The position numbers and the translations under genes were made by a program. A stretch of 64,000 nucleotides of DNA from Hevea brasiliensis (taxonomy: Eukaryota; Streptophyta; Magnoliopsida; Malpighiales; Euphorbiaceae): positions 38,713,593 to 38,777,592 of the forward strand of contig NC_079496.1 of the NCBI RefSeq assembly GCF_030052815.1. Direction: 5' to 3'. This document shows, piece by piece, positions 24,314-37,325 of this stretch. The notes under the pieces are model-generated. The model was not told where the DNA came from, did not search any database, and saw only the letters and a list, made by a program, of their open reading frames with translations. Position 1 is the stretch's first letter, and every line of letters starts with the position of its first letter.

Positions 24314-24971
24314 TGTGACACCCCTTACCCGTGTACAGTATACCCAAGTAAGTAATGCCATACGGTGTACCGGCACACTCTAATATTCCTCAATTAATTT
24401 ATATCATGCTTTTGCATATAATTTATGAAATACAATTTATTTAAGCCATTTATCAAAAGTATTATTCATTGAAGGTTCCGAAAATTTTAAAGAAAACCCG
24501 GCGGAGTATCGGCTAAAAATGGAGAAAACCGTTCTTCGGAACCTGTGAAAACACTTCCAAATAATTTTCAAACAAACCCAACTTCAATTCATCAACAGAG
24601 TCTCAATATCAAAAACTCAACAATATTTCTCAATTTCAGTTCTCAATAGCCTTTTCATTTCTCAAACATCCATTTCTCAGGGTTCTCATATATATAAATA
24701 ACAATTAAAAGCTCAAATTACTTCCATACATAACCATAAATCTTTATTATTTACATGAACCTCAAAATACAATACATAATCCCAAATACATATGAGAAAA
24801 TAAAAATTTAATTACAAAATGACAAAATGACACCTAGTGCCCTGCCAATGCACTGCAGGTAGTGAGGTGACACGGACACTGTGCAAATCTGCAGGATGAA
24901 CTCACCCAGTCTGCGGTCTACTGGGCTCACGATCGGGATCTCTAGTACCTACGCGTGGCAAAAGCAACGCT

Positions 24972-24989
24972 CTAAGCAATAATGCTTAG
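24972..24989 (-). other. Conserved LTR hairpin (solo C LTR)
   Basis: CTAAGCAATAATGCTTAG, 658 bases from the LTR 3' end. It is followed in LTR sense by the weaker second hairpin with the ACGCG element at 24951-24970. Confidence 0.7.
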
Positions 24990-27235
24990 TGGTGCAATAA
25001 TATAATAAAAGAAAATAGCAAGGAAACGAATATATAGTGAATGTGTATGATTCATTTGTTTAGTATGGTTATATATACATTCATTCAGTAACTTTGTTCA
25101 CTTTCATTCATTTGGTTGCCTAAGTAACCTACACTAGACGACTGGACTAGATAATGGGTAAACTGGCACTGGGTACCTAGTACCTCGGGCCGTCACACCA
25201 TCGGTCACATATGCATCTCCCGGTGTGCAACAGAACAGCTAACAAGCTGTAAATAATATCAGGCACAAGGCCAAGTCTCAATACAAAGTCAGAATGGCTA
25301 AAAGCCATGAAATCACAGAATGGCATATTGCCATGTGCAGTACTGCTAACTGAACCCTATTGGCATGCCAAACCATCCAAACCAATCTTGTTAGGTATAC
25401 TAGGGCATTTGAAACTTTTAAATTCTTCAATTTGTGAATTTCATGTTTTGGTGTTACTATTCACCTCATTGGTCAACAAAAATGTTGACTTTTGGATAGA
25501 AAATATGTACATTGACTTTGGCACTCCCAACATACCACATTTGGTGTTTAAAACTTGTTGGAATTAAGTGTTAATACCATTTCAAAGTGTAAACCCACAC
25601 AAGCAGAATTTTCAGTTTTGGTGAGTCAACTTCACTGTTCCATTGGACACTGTTACTGTGGGAATTTGAAGAAATGTAAAACATGAAAGTTGTTCCTTAT
25701 TTTGTCTAGTTGAATTTATTTTTTTGAATCACTCCATTTGGAGTTTTGTAGCTCTAGATATGGTCCAAAAACCCCAGCTGGCCGGATTCCCATTCTGCAG
25801 AAAATACCATATCTACAGTAACAGGAACAGTAACTTCCACTACCATTTGGGTTAGGTTCTGGCCATAATTTGGGGTAGGTTCCTTCATGAAAGTTGTTTG
25901 TCTATGTCTTAACTTGTTGCTGTAAATATTTCAGGTCAATTGACCATATCTACAGTGAGTTATGGCCAAATGAACAGTTACTATTCATTTAGTCAATTCT
26001 GCAGAACCAGTTGCAGGGTATCCGGATTGGGGCCAAGTTTTGGCCCTCTTGCTTTAGTCTTTTGGGCATGGTTTCTTCAGAAAAAATGTGCCATTATAAG
26101 CCTAATTTAATTTCCAATTGGCCAAATACCAATTGGACTAACACAGCCCAAGTTATGGCAGTGCAAATGGACTGAATTTTTAGTCCCTATGCTGCTGTCC
26201 TAGGGCAGCCTGCAACCTCACTTTGCAACCTCATTTTTCAGTCCATTTGTTAGTCAAATTACCTAAAATGGTCACTAATTGACCATTAAAAGGTTCTTTA
26301 GCAATTGCATAGGCCAAGTTCACATTTTACTCCAAAAACCCTAGTTCAAAGTCATGATTTCTACACTTTACCTTAGTTAGCTATTAATTCACCATTCTTA
26401 TGTTTATAAACTTCAAACATGGTTTCTAATTCACTTTAAGCACATCAAAAACACTTCCTCCTATTCCATAGCTAGGGCTGCCGAAATTCACAAGCTCAAA
26501 CACATAGGTTTATGTTCATTTAAACCACAATTCTCACTAAGTTTCAAGTCCCAAACCATGAAAATAAAGAGTTTAATGGATATAAGTGCACTAACCTCAA
26601 GTGGCAGAATTTTCCAAGCCCCTAAACCTCACTTTCTTTCTCCTTCTTGGCTGCCAAAAGCTTTAGCAAGGTGCTAGGGCAAATTTTAGTGAAGGGTTTC
26701 TAGGGTTTTAGGGTGAATTGAAGAGCAAATTGAAGGTTTGGAGTGAACATCAATGGAGGGAGGAGTTGAGGAAGTTTCGGCTGGTTTTCTTGAAAGGGAG
26801 ATGGCTGCTGCATTTTATCAATTTGGTCTTCTCTTATCTCTTTTAATAGTTAGTCAAATAATGGCTTAATTTTGATTGGTCATTGTTTTCTTAATGACAT
26901 CACCATGATGTCATAAATACCTCTTTTCCTCATTTTCTTTTCTTTCCTCCACTACTCATTTTCAATTTAATTTCTAGCAATGTTTATTCATATTTTATGT
27001 TATATTAATTATTTACTCAACTGGACAAGTCGGCCAAAAATCACCTCGGAAGGCGAAATGACCAAAATGCCCTCCGTTTGGCTTAACGGGTGAAAATTGT
27101 CTGTACCGATTGAAAAATTTTTCTAGGTATTTTCTTGGCATTCTAATGCCATGGGAACCTCAATAACCCTTCTCTGGAGTCCCAAAAATTATTTTATAAT
27201 TTTTCCCCCGGGTCTAGGGCTCCTCGTTGCGAGAA

Positions 27236-27286
27236 CCGCAACTTCCCTCTGGTTACCCATCGCTAGGGCACCGGCTCGTTTGACTT
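27236..27286 (-). other. 5S rRNA-like block in solo C LTR
   Basis: In reverse: CAACTTCCCTCTGGTTACCC, then CGGCTCGTTTGACTT. It lies 129 bases from the LTR 5' end here because of the local deletion. Confidence 0.6.
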
Positions 27287-27420
27287 ATATATATTTGAGT
27301 TAATTATGGTTCCTGACTTTAGTTTAAATATTTTTTCGGATATTCTAGCTGTCCGGACCGACACCGGTCACCGGAACAGTAGGATGTACGGAGTGGTTAT
27401 CGGGAGGGTGTTACATTGAG

Positions 27421-30032
27421 CACTTGAATATTCTGCCCAAAATTGTTGCTGGAATTGTGTACCATATATATATGGAAGTGTTATTGATTGAATATTGAAG
27501 TAATGAGGAGGAGAAGGAATATCAAATTGGAAGTGTATGTGCTTTGTGCAGGTTATGTATTGAAGGCAGTACCTAAATTAGGCCATAAGTGCTAAACTGT
27601 GAGCCCAATTGGTATGAGGCCAATGGGGGGGTGAAACTAGACACCAAATAGGCCAACTTTCATGTAGAAATGTTGCCAAAATTCTGCCTAGAAGCTGACC
27701 TTAAAAATGACCAAATCCGGAATAGCAACCTTGCAACCCAGATTTTTGACCATATGAACAGTAGTCCTTGGGATGACCATAACTCACTCAAAATAGGTCC
27801 AATTGACCTGAAATTTTTACCATGGTTAGTTTAGACATAGATCTACAATTCTTATGAAGACACCAAAGCCCAGAAACGGCCAGAACCAAGTCAAATGGCT
27901 TGCACAAGTTCGGGTACAAAAACTACCGAACCAAAAGTGACCTAAAATTGACCAAATTTTGCACTAAAGGTGCAATCTGTCCAGCATTGGTAAATTGACC
28001 ATATCTTGGTATACACAACTCCAAATGACCTGAAATTTTGCCCCGCGTGCAATGAGACATAGACCTACAAGTATGTGGTTTGGACCAAAACCAAAAAATC
28101 GAGGGAACTAGGTCGTCCGGCTAGGTCAAAATAGTACACCGAAATTCGGTAAATTGCAATAAAATGCAATACACTTGGAAATGAAATTGGTAACATATAC
28201 CAACACTAAAGGGCTATAAAATGTGACATATTGGTAACATTAGAATTGACTCACGTAGAGTGCATTAAGGGTCAACATTATAGGTTGACTAATGAAATGA
28301 ATTGAAGGGAATAGTACCAAGAGAAATAGGACTTTAAGCTAGACAAATCTAGCACACAAAAATTGAGAAATTGACTAAATTTTGCACCAAAGGTGCAATC
28401 TGTCCAGCTTTAGTAAATTGACCATATCTTGGTCTATACAACTAATAATGACCTGAAATTTTGCCCCGAGTGCAATAAGACATAGAGCTACAATTTTGCT
28501 TCTTTGACCAGAAGCTAAAAACCAAGAGAAATAGGACTTTAAGCTAGACCAATCTAGCACACTAAAATTGTAAATTGGTAATTACATAAAATGATGCTTG
28601 AAGTGATTTGGCAATGAATGCCAACTTGTGAAAAGGGTAAATTGCATTATATTGACAACATATTGAATTGTAAATTGTGACATGTTGATGCTAGAGTCAA
28701 CCTATCCATGATGTATAAAAAGGTTAATAATTTTATTGATCAGTGAAAGGCATAAAGATGTATAAACCCTATGAATAAAGAATTAAATATGTAACATTGT
28801 AATATGCCCTAATTTGCCTAGTTGACTAGTTTGGATAGGTTGGCATGCTAATAGGATTCTGACAGCTGTTCTGTAAATGACTTTACGCCATATTGTGTTT
28901 TATGGCCTATTATGCCATACTATGATTTTAATAGCCTATGGCTATACAGATTGTGTTATTATACTCCGCTTAATGCCTGATTGATTATATGGCTTTTTAG
29001 CCACATTATTTGCACACCGAGAGATACTTTGTGACCAATGATGTGACAGCCCGAGGTACTAGATACCCAGTGCTAGTATATCTATTTATCCAGTCTGGTT
29101 AGTGTATAGGCTACATGGGTAGTCAATTAAAATATTATTCAATTCAGGCAGTTAAGTTAAGTTAAGTATACAAAAATTTCAGTACAATTAAATTAAGCAT
29201 TGAATGAAATGAGTAAAAGAGATTAGCAACAGAAACATAATGAAGATACAATTTGTAGAATCTTAGAGATTTAAAATACAATACAGTTAGAATAATTGAT
29301 TCCTGGATATCCGAATTATGAGTTATTTCTTTCCTTATTTGTATATATTATTTCTTGTTATACTATTGCACCACTAAGCAGAAATGCTTAGCGCGATGGA
29401 ATTGCTTCCTCGAGCAGTAATCAAGGTAAAACCAGAGATCATTAACCGAGATTTTTGGAGTCCAAATCTGTAGAAGTATCAGAAGAGTTCAAGATTGTTA
29501 CCTCCTCAGCAATGCATGTAGATAGGGCTCATAATTATTCATGTTATGTTTTTTGTTCATTCTAAGTATATTGTAATTTCATTTGTATATCCTGTACTTG
29601 ACAAATTTATGTACTTAATTGGAAAATTATGTAAGTTAATGAAATGTAAGAATTCTGATGTCTGAATTGATTGTCTAATCATAATGATTCTGAATGAGAT
29701 TGAGTTTAAGAAATTTTGAGAAATTGATGAGATATTATTGAGATAAATTGAGCTATGAATTTGAATATGTTGTGAATTGTCTTTGGCAGGTTCAAAAGAA
29801 CTGTTAGTCCAAATTACAGCCGACACTTTGTCGGATTATCGTTAAAATTTTTGAAATTTCCAAATTAGTTAGATTTTGATAAAAGTAAAAAAAAAAAATT
29901 GCCTAAACCTTAAATAAAGTTTTTGAATAAATAAATCAAGAACTGTAATGAAATCAGATAAGATCAGGTGCTCCAACACTCCATGTAACACACTTTGCTT
30001 GGCTACACTATAGACGGGTGAGGGGTGTTACA
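27421..30032 (+). repeat. Solo Gypsy LTR (A-type, mosaic), part 2
   Basis: Continuation of the LTR from 22966, ending GGGGTGTTACA at 30032 and followed by GTGAC. Bases about 27960-28318 match family B LTRs (compare 46660-46930) better than family A. A-type sequence resumes afterwards with a repeated segment, so the LTR looks recombinant. Confidence 0.88.
29374..29391 (+). other. Conserved LTR hairpin (solo A-type LTR)
   Basis: CTAAGCAGAAATGCTTAG, 641 bases from the LTR 3' end. The second stem downstream is decayed here. Confidence 0.7.
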
Positions 30033-30037
30033 GTGAC

Positions 30038-30167
30038 GGCCCGAGGTACAAGGTACCCAGCACTAGTATATCCGTTTATCCAGTCTGGTCAGTGTATAGG
30101 CTACACAGGCAGTTAAATTAACCATTATTAAATTCAAATAGCTAAATTCAGTTTATTGTCACACAGT
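30038..30167 (+). repeat. Gypsy-D 3' LTR, part 2
   Basis: The LTR resumes after the GTGAC duplication (GGCCCGAGGTACAAGG...) and is cut again at 30167 by Copia-3. The remainder is not in the window. Confidence 0.8.
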
Positions 30168-32279
30168 TGAAGGAGAGGAAGCATGAAAAACACAAGTTTA
30201 TATCATTGAAATTCAAAATTTTTCATCTAGGGTCACATGCATCATGCAAGATTCATTTTTGTCTATTTGATTTCAATGATAAACAGCATATTAAAACTTT
30301 TTTAATATATTTTTGGATTTATATTTGCATTAAAGATTTTAGAATTAATCAAAATAATTTTAAGAACCCTAGATTATATCAAAACAACTGCACTAACCTC
30401 TTGATGCACTGCAGTGTGTTTGTCACCTTTGGGATGCCTCTTTAGGATAGCAGATGTTGTCCCTTTAGCTTGTCCACACTAAGATCACCTATGGCAGCCC
30501 TTGAATAGCTTCTAAAGCTTTTTCTATGAATTAGAAAATCAAGTTTTGCCTTTTTAGAGATTAGAGATGTAAACAGAACACTATAAACAATTTCTAGTAT
30601 TTTTAATTCAAGAGATTGTTTGCTAATCTCTTTGAATTGATGAGAGATGAAGAAGAAGAGAAGGGAGAGGTCTCCAAGGTGGCGGCACAAAGAGAAAGGT
30701 AGCAACTTGTTATGTTTTTCATTTCATAACAACACTTATATAGCTAGGTCACCACTTGAAACCCTTGCCACATGCCACATTCTAATTGGCTTCAGGTTTA
30801 ATTGACCCAATCACATTGTGCCAAGTTTTAAACCTATATTTAATCTTGACTTTAATCATGTTACATGATTAAAAGACATTTGGCAAGCTTATGTGTAGTG
30901 ACATGTGTCACCATCTCATGGTGCCACATGTCACCCTGTGAAATGACCAAAATGCCCCTGTGTCTTAATTTTGAGTTCTTAACCCAAAATAATTATTTCT
31001 CTTTTTCTAATCAATTTATATCAAATATAAATAAATTAATTAATCTTTATTAATTAATTTCTCATTAGTTAAAATTCATATTTAAACACTCTAAATATAA
31101 ATTTAACTTATACTATATATCCAATAATCTAGATTTGGTTTCAAGTCATGCTAGGGACTTTGCAATATAATTGCAAACCAAACCCATTTAATTAATCAAT
31201 TAAACTCTTTAATTAATTAATTAAATCATATTTAATTTGGTGATTACTTGTGTATGTGTGTGACTTACTAGGCTCATCACTAATTGGCAATGAGACATGA
31301 TATCAACTCTTAATATCATCAGAACGCTTTCTTACCATAAATGATTTCCCTGAATCATTTTATGCACCTCAAAGACCATGGTTAACACCTAGCGTAGCAT
31401 GCTATGGCCACCCAATCAGTAATAAGATTTACCTTAAATGAACCTATAATCATATGTTACTATGCACTAGAATCTCTCTATTACAAAATCTCAATTCGAG
31501 CTGGAGTCATGGTTTATGTCAAACCCCATTTGCCATGAATATTATGTTCTCTTTTAATTTTAGTTCTTGATTAAAATGATTTTCTCATCAGAAACTCTTT
31601 TCTGATTAAATCTATCTATCTTGGCCAGGAACTTGAAACATCAAGAATAATTAAATGAACATAGGATTTTATCTCTATTTACTTAGAGGAACAGATTCCA
31701 TCTTGATCAACACCTACCCCCATATATAACTAGTAGGAGCCAACACATGCCCATATACCCATACACAATACAAGTATGAAAGAAGTATCAAACTCAAACC
31801 ACCTATATACAAGATAATTGTGCTATCTCAGGTCTAAAGATTATATGCACTGATATGATTTATGACAATGCATTGACATGAGTAAACTCCATGTGCTTAT
31901 CATAAATGCCACTGGTTCGGCCTACTTATCATGTATAAGTGCCTATCATGTTTGTTATATGGCATGAGACTCACTATTCCATCTTATTATATCTCATATA
32001 AATAACTTAGGAACAAACATGATTACAATCTTTTTGGATAAGTCATGTCCTTATTGTAAAGTATCCTCGATTGTGAACCTATTTATGATACTTTGTGCTA
32101 GAAATACTGTCACTCATATTCTTAACAACTTAAGAATAGAATTTCTAGCAAAATATCAATGGACCTTTTCTATTACACGTAAATATATTATGTAAATAGA
32201 AAAAGTGAAAATACTTTTTATTAATAAAACATGTATAAGATACATACTAAATGATATACTCTAGGGCATACTACTAACA
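30168..32279 (-). repeat. Copia-3 3' LTR, complete
   Basis: This 2.11 kb Copia LTR in reverse runs TGAAGGAGAGG...CTACTAACA. It is more diverged than the LTRs of Copia-1, -2 and -4, so Copia-3 is the older insertion, which agrees with the three later insertions inside it. Confidence 0.92.
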
Positions 32280-33891
32280 ATCTCCTACTAGCACTAGAGC
32301 CATTCATTACAATATCTTAGACCCATCTTCTTAAGTTGTCGGCCTATTAAGTCTGTGACATGGGCTTAGTGAATGGATCTGATGGATTTTCAGCTGATGC
32401 TATTTTCTGCATGGCTACATCACCTCGCCCAACTATTTCTCTGATAATGTGGTAGCGCCTTTCTACGTGTTTGGATTTCTGGTGAGACCGGGGTTCTTTA
32501 GCCTGTATGACTGCTCCATTGTTGTCACAGTGAAGTGGAACTGCTGACTTAATGGAAGGAACTACTGCAACTTCTGTCACGAACTTCTTTATCTAAACAG
32601 CTTCCTTTTTAGCATTTGACGCAGCAATATACTCAGCCTCAGTTGTGGAATCTGAAGTCGTACTCTATTTGGAACTCTTCCAACTGACTGCACCTCCATT
32701 ACAAAAGAACACATATCTAGAGGTAGACTTTCTATCATCGATATATGATTGGAAATCAGAATCAGTATAACCATACAATTGCAAGTCTCCACCTCCATAT
32801 ACTAAGAATAAATCTTTAGTTCTTCTCAAGTACTTAAGGATATTCTTGACAACTATCCAGTGTTCCCAACCTGGATTGAATTGATACATGCTAGTCAAAC
32901 TAACAACATATGCGATATCCGGCCTAGAACACAACATTGCATACATCAAACTTTCAATAGCCGAGGCATATGGAATCCTGGCTATTTTATCTCTTTCTTT
33001 AGGTGTCCTAAGAGACATCTCTTTAGAAAGGTGGATACCATGTCTCAGTGGTAACAATCCTCTCTTAGAATCAAGCACGTTAAAACTCCTTAACACCTTT
33101 TCCAAGTATAAACTTTGGGATAAACCAATTATTCTTTTCGCTCTATCTCTATAGATGCAAATCCCAAAAATATAGGTTGCCACCCCTAAGTCTTTAATGG
33201 AGAATGTATTTGACAACCATACCTTTACAGTTGTCAACATACCTATGTCATTACCCATCAACAGTATGTCATCCACATATAAGATAAGGAAAGTGATAGC
33301 ACTGTCACTAACCTTCTTATATACACATGGCTCATCCTCATTTTTTATAAAACCAAATGACTTAATGGCTTCATCAAAATGGATGTTCCAACTCCTCGAA
33401 GCTTGTTTTAACCCATAAATGGATCGCTTTAGCTTGCATACCTTAGAACCATCTTAGGATTCAAAACCCCTAGGTTGTTCCATGAAAATGTTTTCTTCAA
33501 TGTATCAATTGAAAAAATTTGTTTTGTCATCCATCTGCCAATTCTCATAATCATAGTATGCAGCTATTGCCAATAGAATCCTAATTGATTTAAGCATGGA
33601 AACAGGCGAGAAAGTCTCCTCATAGTCGATTCCTTGCCTTTGGCGAAACCCTTTCACTACTAGCCTTGCCTTATAGGTCTCTACCTTTCCATCAGAACCA
33701 ATTTGCTTCTTAAAAACCCATTTGTTCCCTATATGTACAATACCTTCAGGTGGGTCAACGGGATCCCAAACTTGATTCTTATACATGGAATCAATCTCGG
33801 ATTTCAAAGCATCAATCCATTTTAAAGAGTCTATATCTGATATAGCTTCTTTATAGGTAAGTGGATCATCTCTATGATCTACTTCTTCCTG
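32280..33891 (-). pseudogene. pol: Copia-3 reverse transcriptase and RNase H, broken
   Basis: The polypurine tract lies beside the LTR (32281-32292, one change). RNase H pieces are at 32347-32580 (V-P-L-H-C-D-N-N-G-A-V, S-K-H-V-E-R-R-Y-H, D-P-F-T-K-P-M) and 32665-33276. The latter includes M-D-D-I-L-L-M-G-N-D, the end of the catalytic Y-V-D-D block, and T-D-S-D-F-Q-S-Y. RT fingers and palm are at 33505-33807 with A-R-L-V-V-K-G-F and W-Q-M-D-D-K-T; an extra substitution follows the catalytic aspartate. Stops separate the pieces. It is cut at 33891 by a solo LTR with duplication TCCTG. Confidence 0.87.
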
Positions 33892-34062
33892 TGTAACACC
33901 CTCCCTGTAGCAATTTCATACATTCTACTGTTCCGGTGATCGGTGTTGGTCCGGACAGCTAGAATGCCTGGAAAAATATTTAAACTAAAGTGAGGAACTA
34001 TAATTAACTCAAATATTAATAAGAAAAAAATTTAGGAAAAATTTCAGAAATAAAATACAACC

Positions 34063-34114
34063 AAGTTAAATGAGCCGGTGCCCTAGCGATGGGTAACATA
34101 GTGAGAAATTGCGG
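34063..34114 (+). other. 5S rRNA-like block in solo C LTR
   Basis: AAGTTAAATGAGCC, then CCCTAGCGATGGGTAAC and a decayed box C end; 171 bases from the LTR start. Confidence 0.6.
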
Positions 34115-36316
34115 TTCTCGCAACTAAGAGCCCTACACCCTGGTTATTGAGGTTCTTGTGGCATTAGAATGCCAAGAAAATACTTAGAAAAATTTTCAAT
34201 CAGTACAGACAATTTTGGCTCGTTAAGCCAAACGGAGGGCATTTTGGTCATTTCGCCTTCAGAAGTGATTTTTGGCCGACTTGTCCAGTTAAGTAAATAA
34301 TTATTATGACATAAAATGTGAATAAATATTACTAAAAATTGAATTAAAAATGAGTAGAAAAGAAAAAAAAAATGAATTAAATGGGAATTTATGACATCAC
34401 ATGATGTCATTAGTGTGCCTTCACCCACTTAAGTGTTGACACATGGCATAAATGTGTTTAAAAAGACAAAATGGGCTGAAAATAAACAAAAAAATCAGAC
34501 CTTTCACTCCCTTTCTTCTTCCTTGCGTGAACCTTCTCCATAACCAATATTTTCAAGCTTTTTCAAAGCTTGATTTTACAAACTTCTACCTAACAAAACC
34601 CTAACCTAGCAACATAACAATTTGTTCTAACATCCTAGTGAAGCTTTTGGGAGCAAAAAAAAAAGAGCAAAACAAGAATTTGATCAAGTGGGAAATTCAC
34701 TCCATAAGAGGTTAGTGACCTAAACCTTGAATTTCACTTTAATTTCATGTTTAAGAACTATAAATATGTGTAAATGACAAAGAAATTTGATGAAACACCA
34801 TTGGTATGCTAATCCTAAATTTTGGCAGCCATGGTTAGGGTAATATGGTGATGATTTTTGGGGAGTTAACATGCTAGTATGGCTGCCCTTATTGTGTATC
34901 TTATAAGTGAATTGATAAATGCAATGATAATACATGGTTTTGAAATGTTGAGTTAGGGTTTGGGTTGAAAAATGAGACTTTGATCTTGTGATGATGGGAG
35001 TAGGTTTTAATGGTCAATTAGTGACCATTTGGTTTGGTTTGAATAAAAAATGAAGTGAATTGGGTTGTGGGATTTGAGGTTGGAGTGGCTGCCTTGTGTG
35101 ACCTGCAGGTTTGGATGTGAGTCCAGCCTGTTTGGACAGCCATAACTTGAATTGTAGAGGCTCATTTGGTGTTTGGCCAATTGGACATGAAACTAGACAC
35201 AAAATGGCACAACTTTTGTGAAGAAACCATGCCCATAAGACCAAACTAAGTAGACCAAAACCTTGCTCCAATCCAGGTGACCTGCAATTTGCCTGGGCAA
35301 AATGACCAAATGAACAGTATTTGGTCATTTGGCCATAACTCAATCTAGAAAGGTCCAATTGACCTGAAATTTTACCAGAAACAAGTTGAGGTATAGACCA
35401 ACAACTTTCATGAAGAAACCTGACCCAAATTATGACTATAACCTAGTCGAATTGCCAACCAAACTTGAGTTACCAAATCTGGCAGAAACAATTTTACCCA
35501 GAATTTTGGAATCTGTCCAATCCGGCCAGTTATGGTGTTTAGGACATAACTTGAGTTACAAAACTCCTAATGTAGTGATTCAAAAAAAGAAATTCAACTA
35601 GACAAAATAAGGAACAACTTTCATGTTGATCATTTTTCCAAATTCCCACTGCAAAGGTGACTAATGGAACAGTAAACCCAAAGCTTGAAAACTGAAAATT
35701 CTGTCCAATTCACTTTAAGCTTAAAGATGGTATTGGCAACCAATACCAACAAGTTTAAAATGCAAAATATGGTATGTTGATGATATTTAAACTAATTTAC
35801 CTATTGTCAATGCAAAAGTCAACATTTTGGTTGACGAATGAAATGAATAGTAATCATAAAAATTCAATTTCAAAGAATTACATAAATGAAAGTGTTAAAC
35901 GCCCTAGTAGGCCTAATGTGATTGGTTTGGATAGGTTGGCATGCTAATAGGGTTTTGTTAGCAGTACTGCATATGGCTTCATGCCATTCTGTATTTCATG
36001 GCTTCCCATGCCATTCTGTGACATAATAGCCTTTAGCTATGATATTGAGTTGTTATACTCGGGTTTAATCCCCGATAATTATCACAGCTTATTAGTACAT
36101 TGCTACTGCACACCGGGAGACACAATGTGACCGATGGTGTGATGGTCCGAGATACTTAGTACCCAGTACCAGTTTACTCATTTATCCAGTCCAGTCAACT
36201 AGTATAGGTTACTCGGGAAGTATTAATAAATCTTACCAAACTTCAATTGAATAATATTGCAATAAACATTTGAGACTAGTTCACCCAAAAATGTAAACAT
36301 ACATTCTGTACACATG

Positions 36317-36346
36317 TTTTTATTTTATTTTATTTTATTTTATTTT
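36317..36346 (+). repeat. (TTTTA)n microsatellite
   Basis: About six TTTTA units lie directly upstream of the conserved hairpin. They are not seen at this length in the other LTR copies. Confidence 0.85.
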
Positions 36347-36353
36347 GTCACCA

Positions 36354-36392
36354 CTAAGCAGAATTGCTTAGCGCGTCACTTTTGCCACGCGC
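36354..36392 (+). other. Two stacked LTR hairpins (solo C LTR)
   Basis: The first stem is CTAAGCA/TGCTTAG (36354-36371). It is followed at once by GCGCGT (36371-36376) pairing with ACGCGC (36387-36392). They lie about 590 bases from the LTR 3' end. Confidence 0.7.
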
Positions 36393-36966
36393 AGGTACTA
36401 GAGACATAGCTGGGGAGTCCAGCAGGCCTCATACAGGGTGAGCCTTCATATATGCACTCATAGTTCAGAGTCACCTCACATTGTAGTGCATTTGGTAGGA
36501 CATTAGGCCATTTTGATATTTTGATATTTTGTATTTTGTAACCTTCTGTAATGTATATTATAAATTCGTGTAATTATGCTTTTGATGTAAGTATCTATGG
36601 AATATGTTCAGTAATAAATTGAGCATTTTTCATTGAGTTGATCGTGTTTTGAATTGAATTGAATTTTTGAGATACTGAAGTGAATTGAGAAATTGTTGAG
36701 AATATATTGGAGGTTGATTGAGAATAATGTGATGATATTATTGGAAGTGTTTTTAACAGGTTCAGAAGAACTGTTTTTCTAATTTATAGTCAGCACTCTG
36801 CCGGATTTTCTATAAAATTTGCGCAAAAATTTAGATTTATCAAAAATTATAAATAAATGAATTAAAAATGATTAATTGAAATTGAAACATGAATTGGTGT
36901 TCCGACACACTGAGTGGCATAACTTGCTCGGCTACACTGTAGACGGGTAAGGGGTGTCACATCCTG

Positions 36967-37095
36967 AGTAGACAACTCTTGTTCTTCTTCATGAAGGAAA
37001 CCATATCTCACTGGAGGGTGAGATACCCTAGTTGTTCTACGAGGAACAGTTGTAGATGTTTCATCAATGGTTGTAGGTTGACTAGATGGATCTAT
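36967..37095 (-). pseudogene. pol: Copia-3 pol, segment between integrase and RT
   Basis: About 40 codons continue Copia-3 pol beyond the solo LTR: V-S-H-P-P-V-R-Y-G-F-L-H-E-E-E and an acidic stretch, matching 5030-5170 of Copia-1. It stops at 37095, where a family B LTR begins (left flank TCTAT). The upstream integrase, gag and 5' LTR of Copia-3 are not joined to it in this window. Confidence 0.82.
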
Positions 37096-37271
37096 TGTAA
37101 CACCCCTATGTTCGGTAGTGCGTTCTACTATTCCGGTGACCAGTGTCTGTCCGGACAGCAAGGATGCCTAGAACTACATTTAAATGTTAGTGGGGAGATA
37201 TAAAATATTGAAATATAGTAGAATAAAATACAAGAAAAACAAAGGAAAAATAATAGCAATGAAATGTGACT

Positions 37272-37325
37272 AAGTTAAACGAGTTGAAAACCGTAGCGAT
37301 GGGTGACCACACCGGGAAGTTGCGG
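37272..37325 (+). other. 5S rRNA-like block in family B LTR (B2)
   Basis: AAGTTAAACGAG, then CCGTAGCGATGGGTGACC and ACCGGGAAGTTGCGG; 176 bases from the LTR start. Confidence 0.68.

Larger units (their letters stand above)
24314..27415 (-). repeat. Solo Gypsy LTR, family C
   Basis: This 3.10 kb LTR in reverse runs TGTGACACCC...GGGTGTTACA. It has TTGAG on both sides (24309-24313 and 27416-27420), so the insertion ends are exact. It is closely similar to 39773-42897 but lacks about 45 bases after 27286. Short open frames inside it are not gene-like. Confidence 0.94.
33892..36961 (+). repeat. Solo Gypsy LTR, family C
   Basis: This 3.07 kb LTR runs TGTAACACCC...GGGGTGTCACA. TCCTG lies on both sides (33887-33891 and 36962-36966), inside Copia-3 pol. 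It contains the 5S-like block (34063-34114), a (TTTTA)n run (36317-36346) and both conserved hairpins (36354-36392). Confidence 0.94.

Noticed and set aside
20938..30705. Scattered 60-90-codon open frames in the Gypsy and Copia LTRs
   Set aside because: They differ between LTR copies, have no domains or codon pattern of a gene, and fall entirely within LTR sequence.
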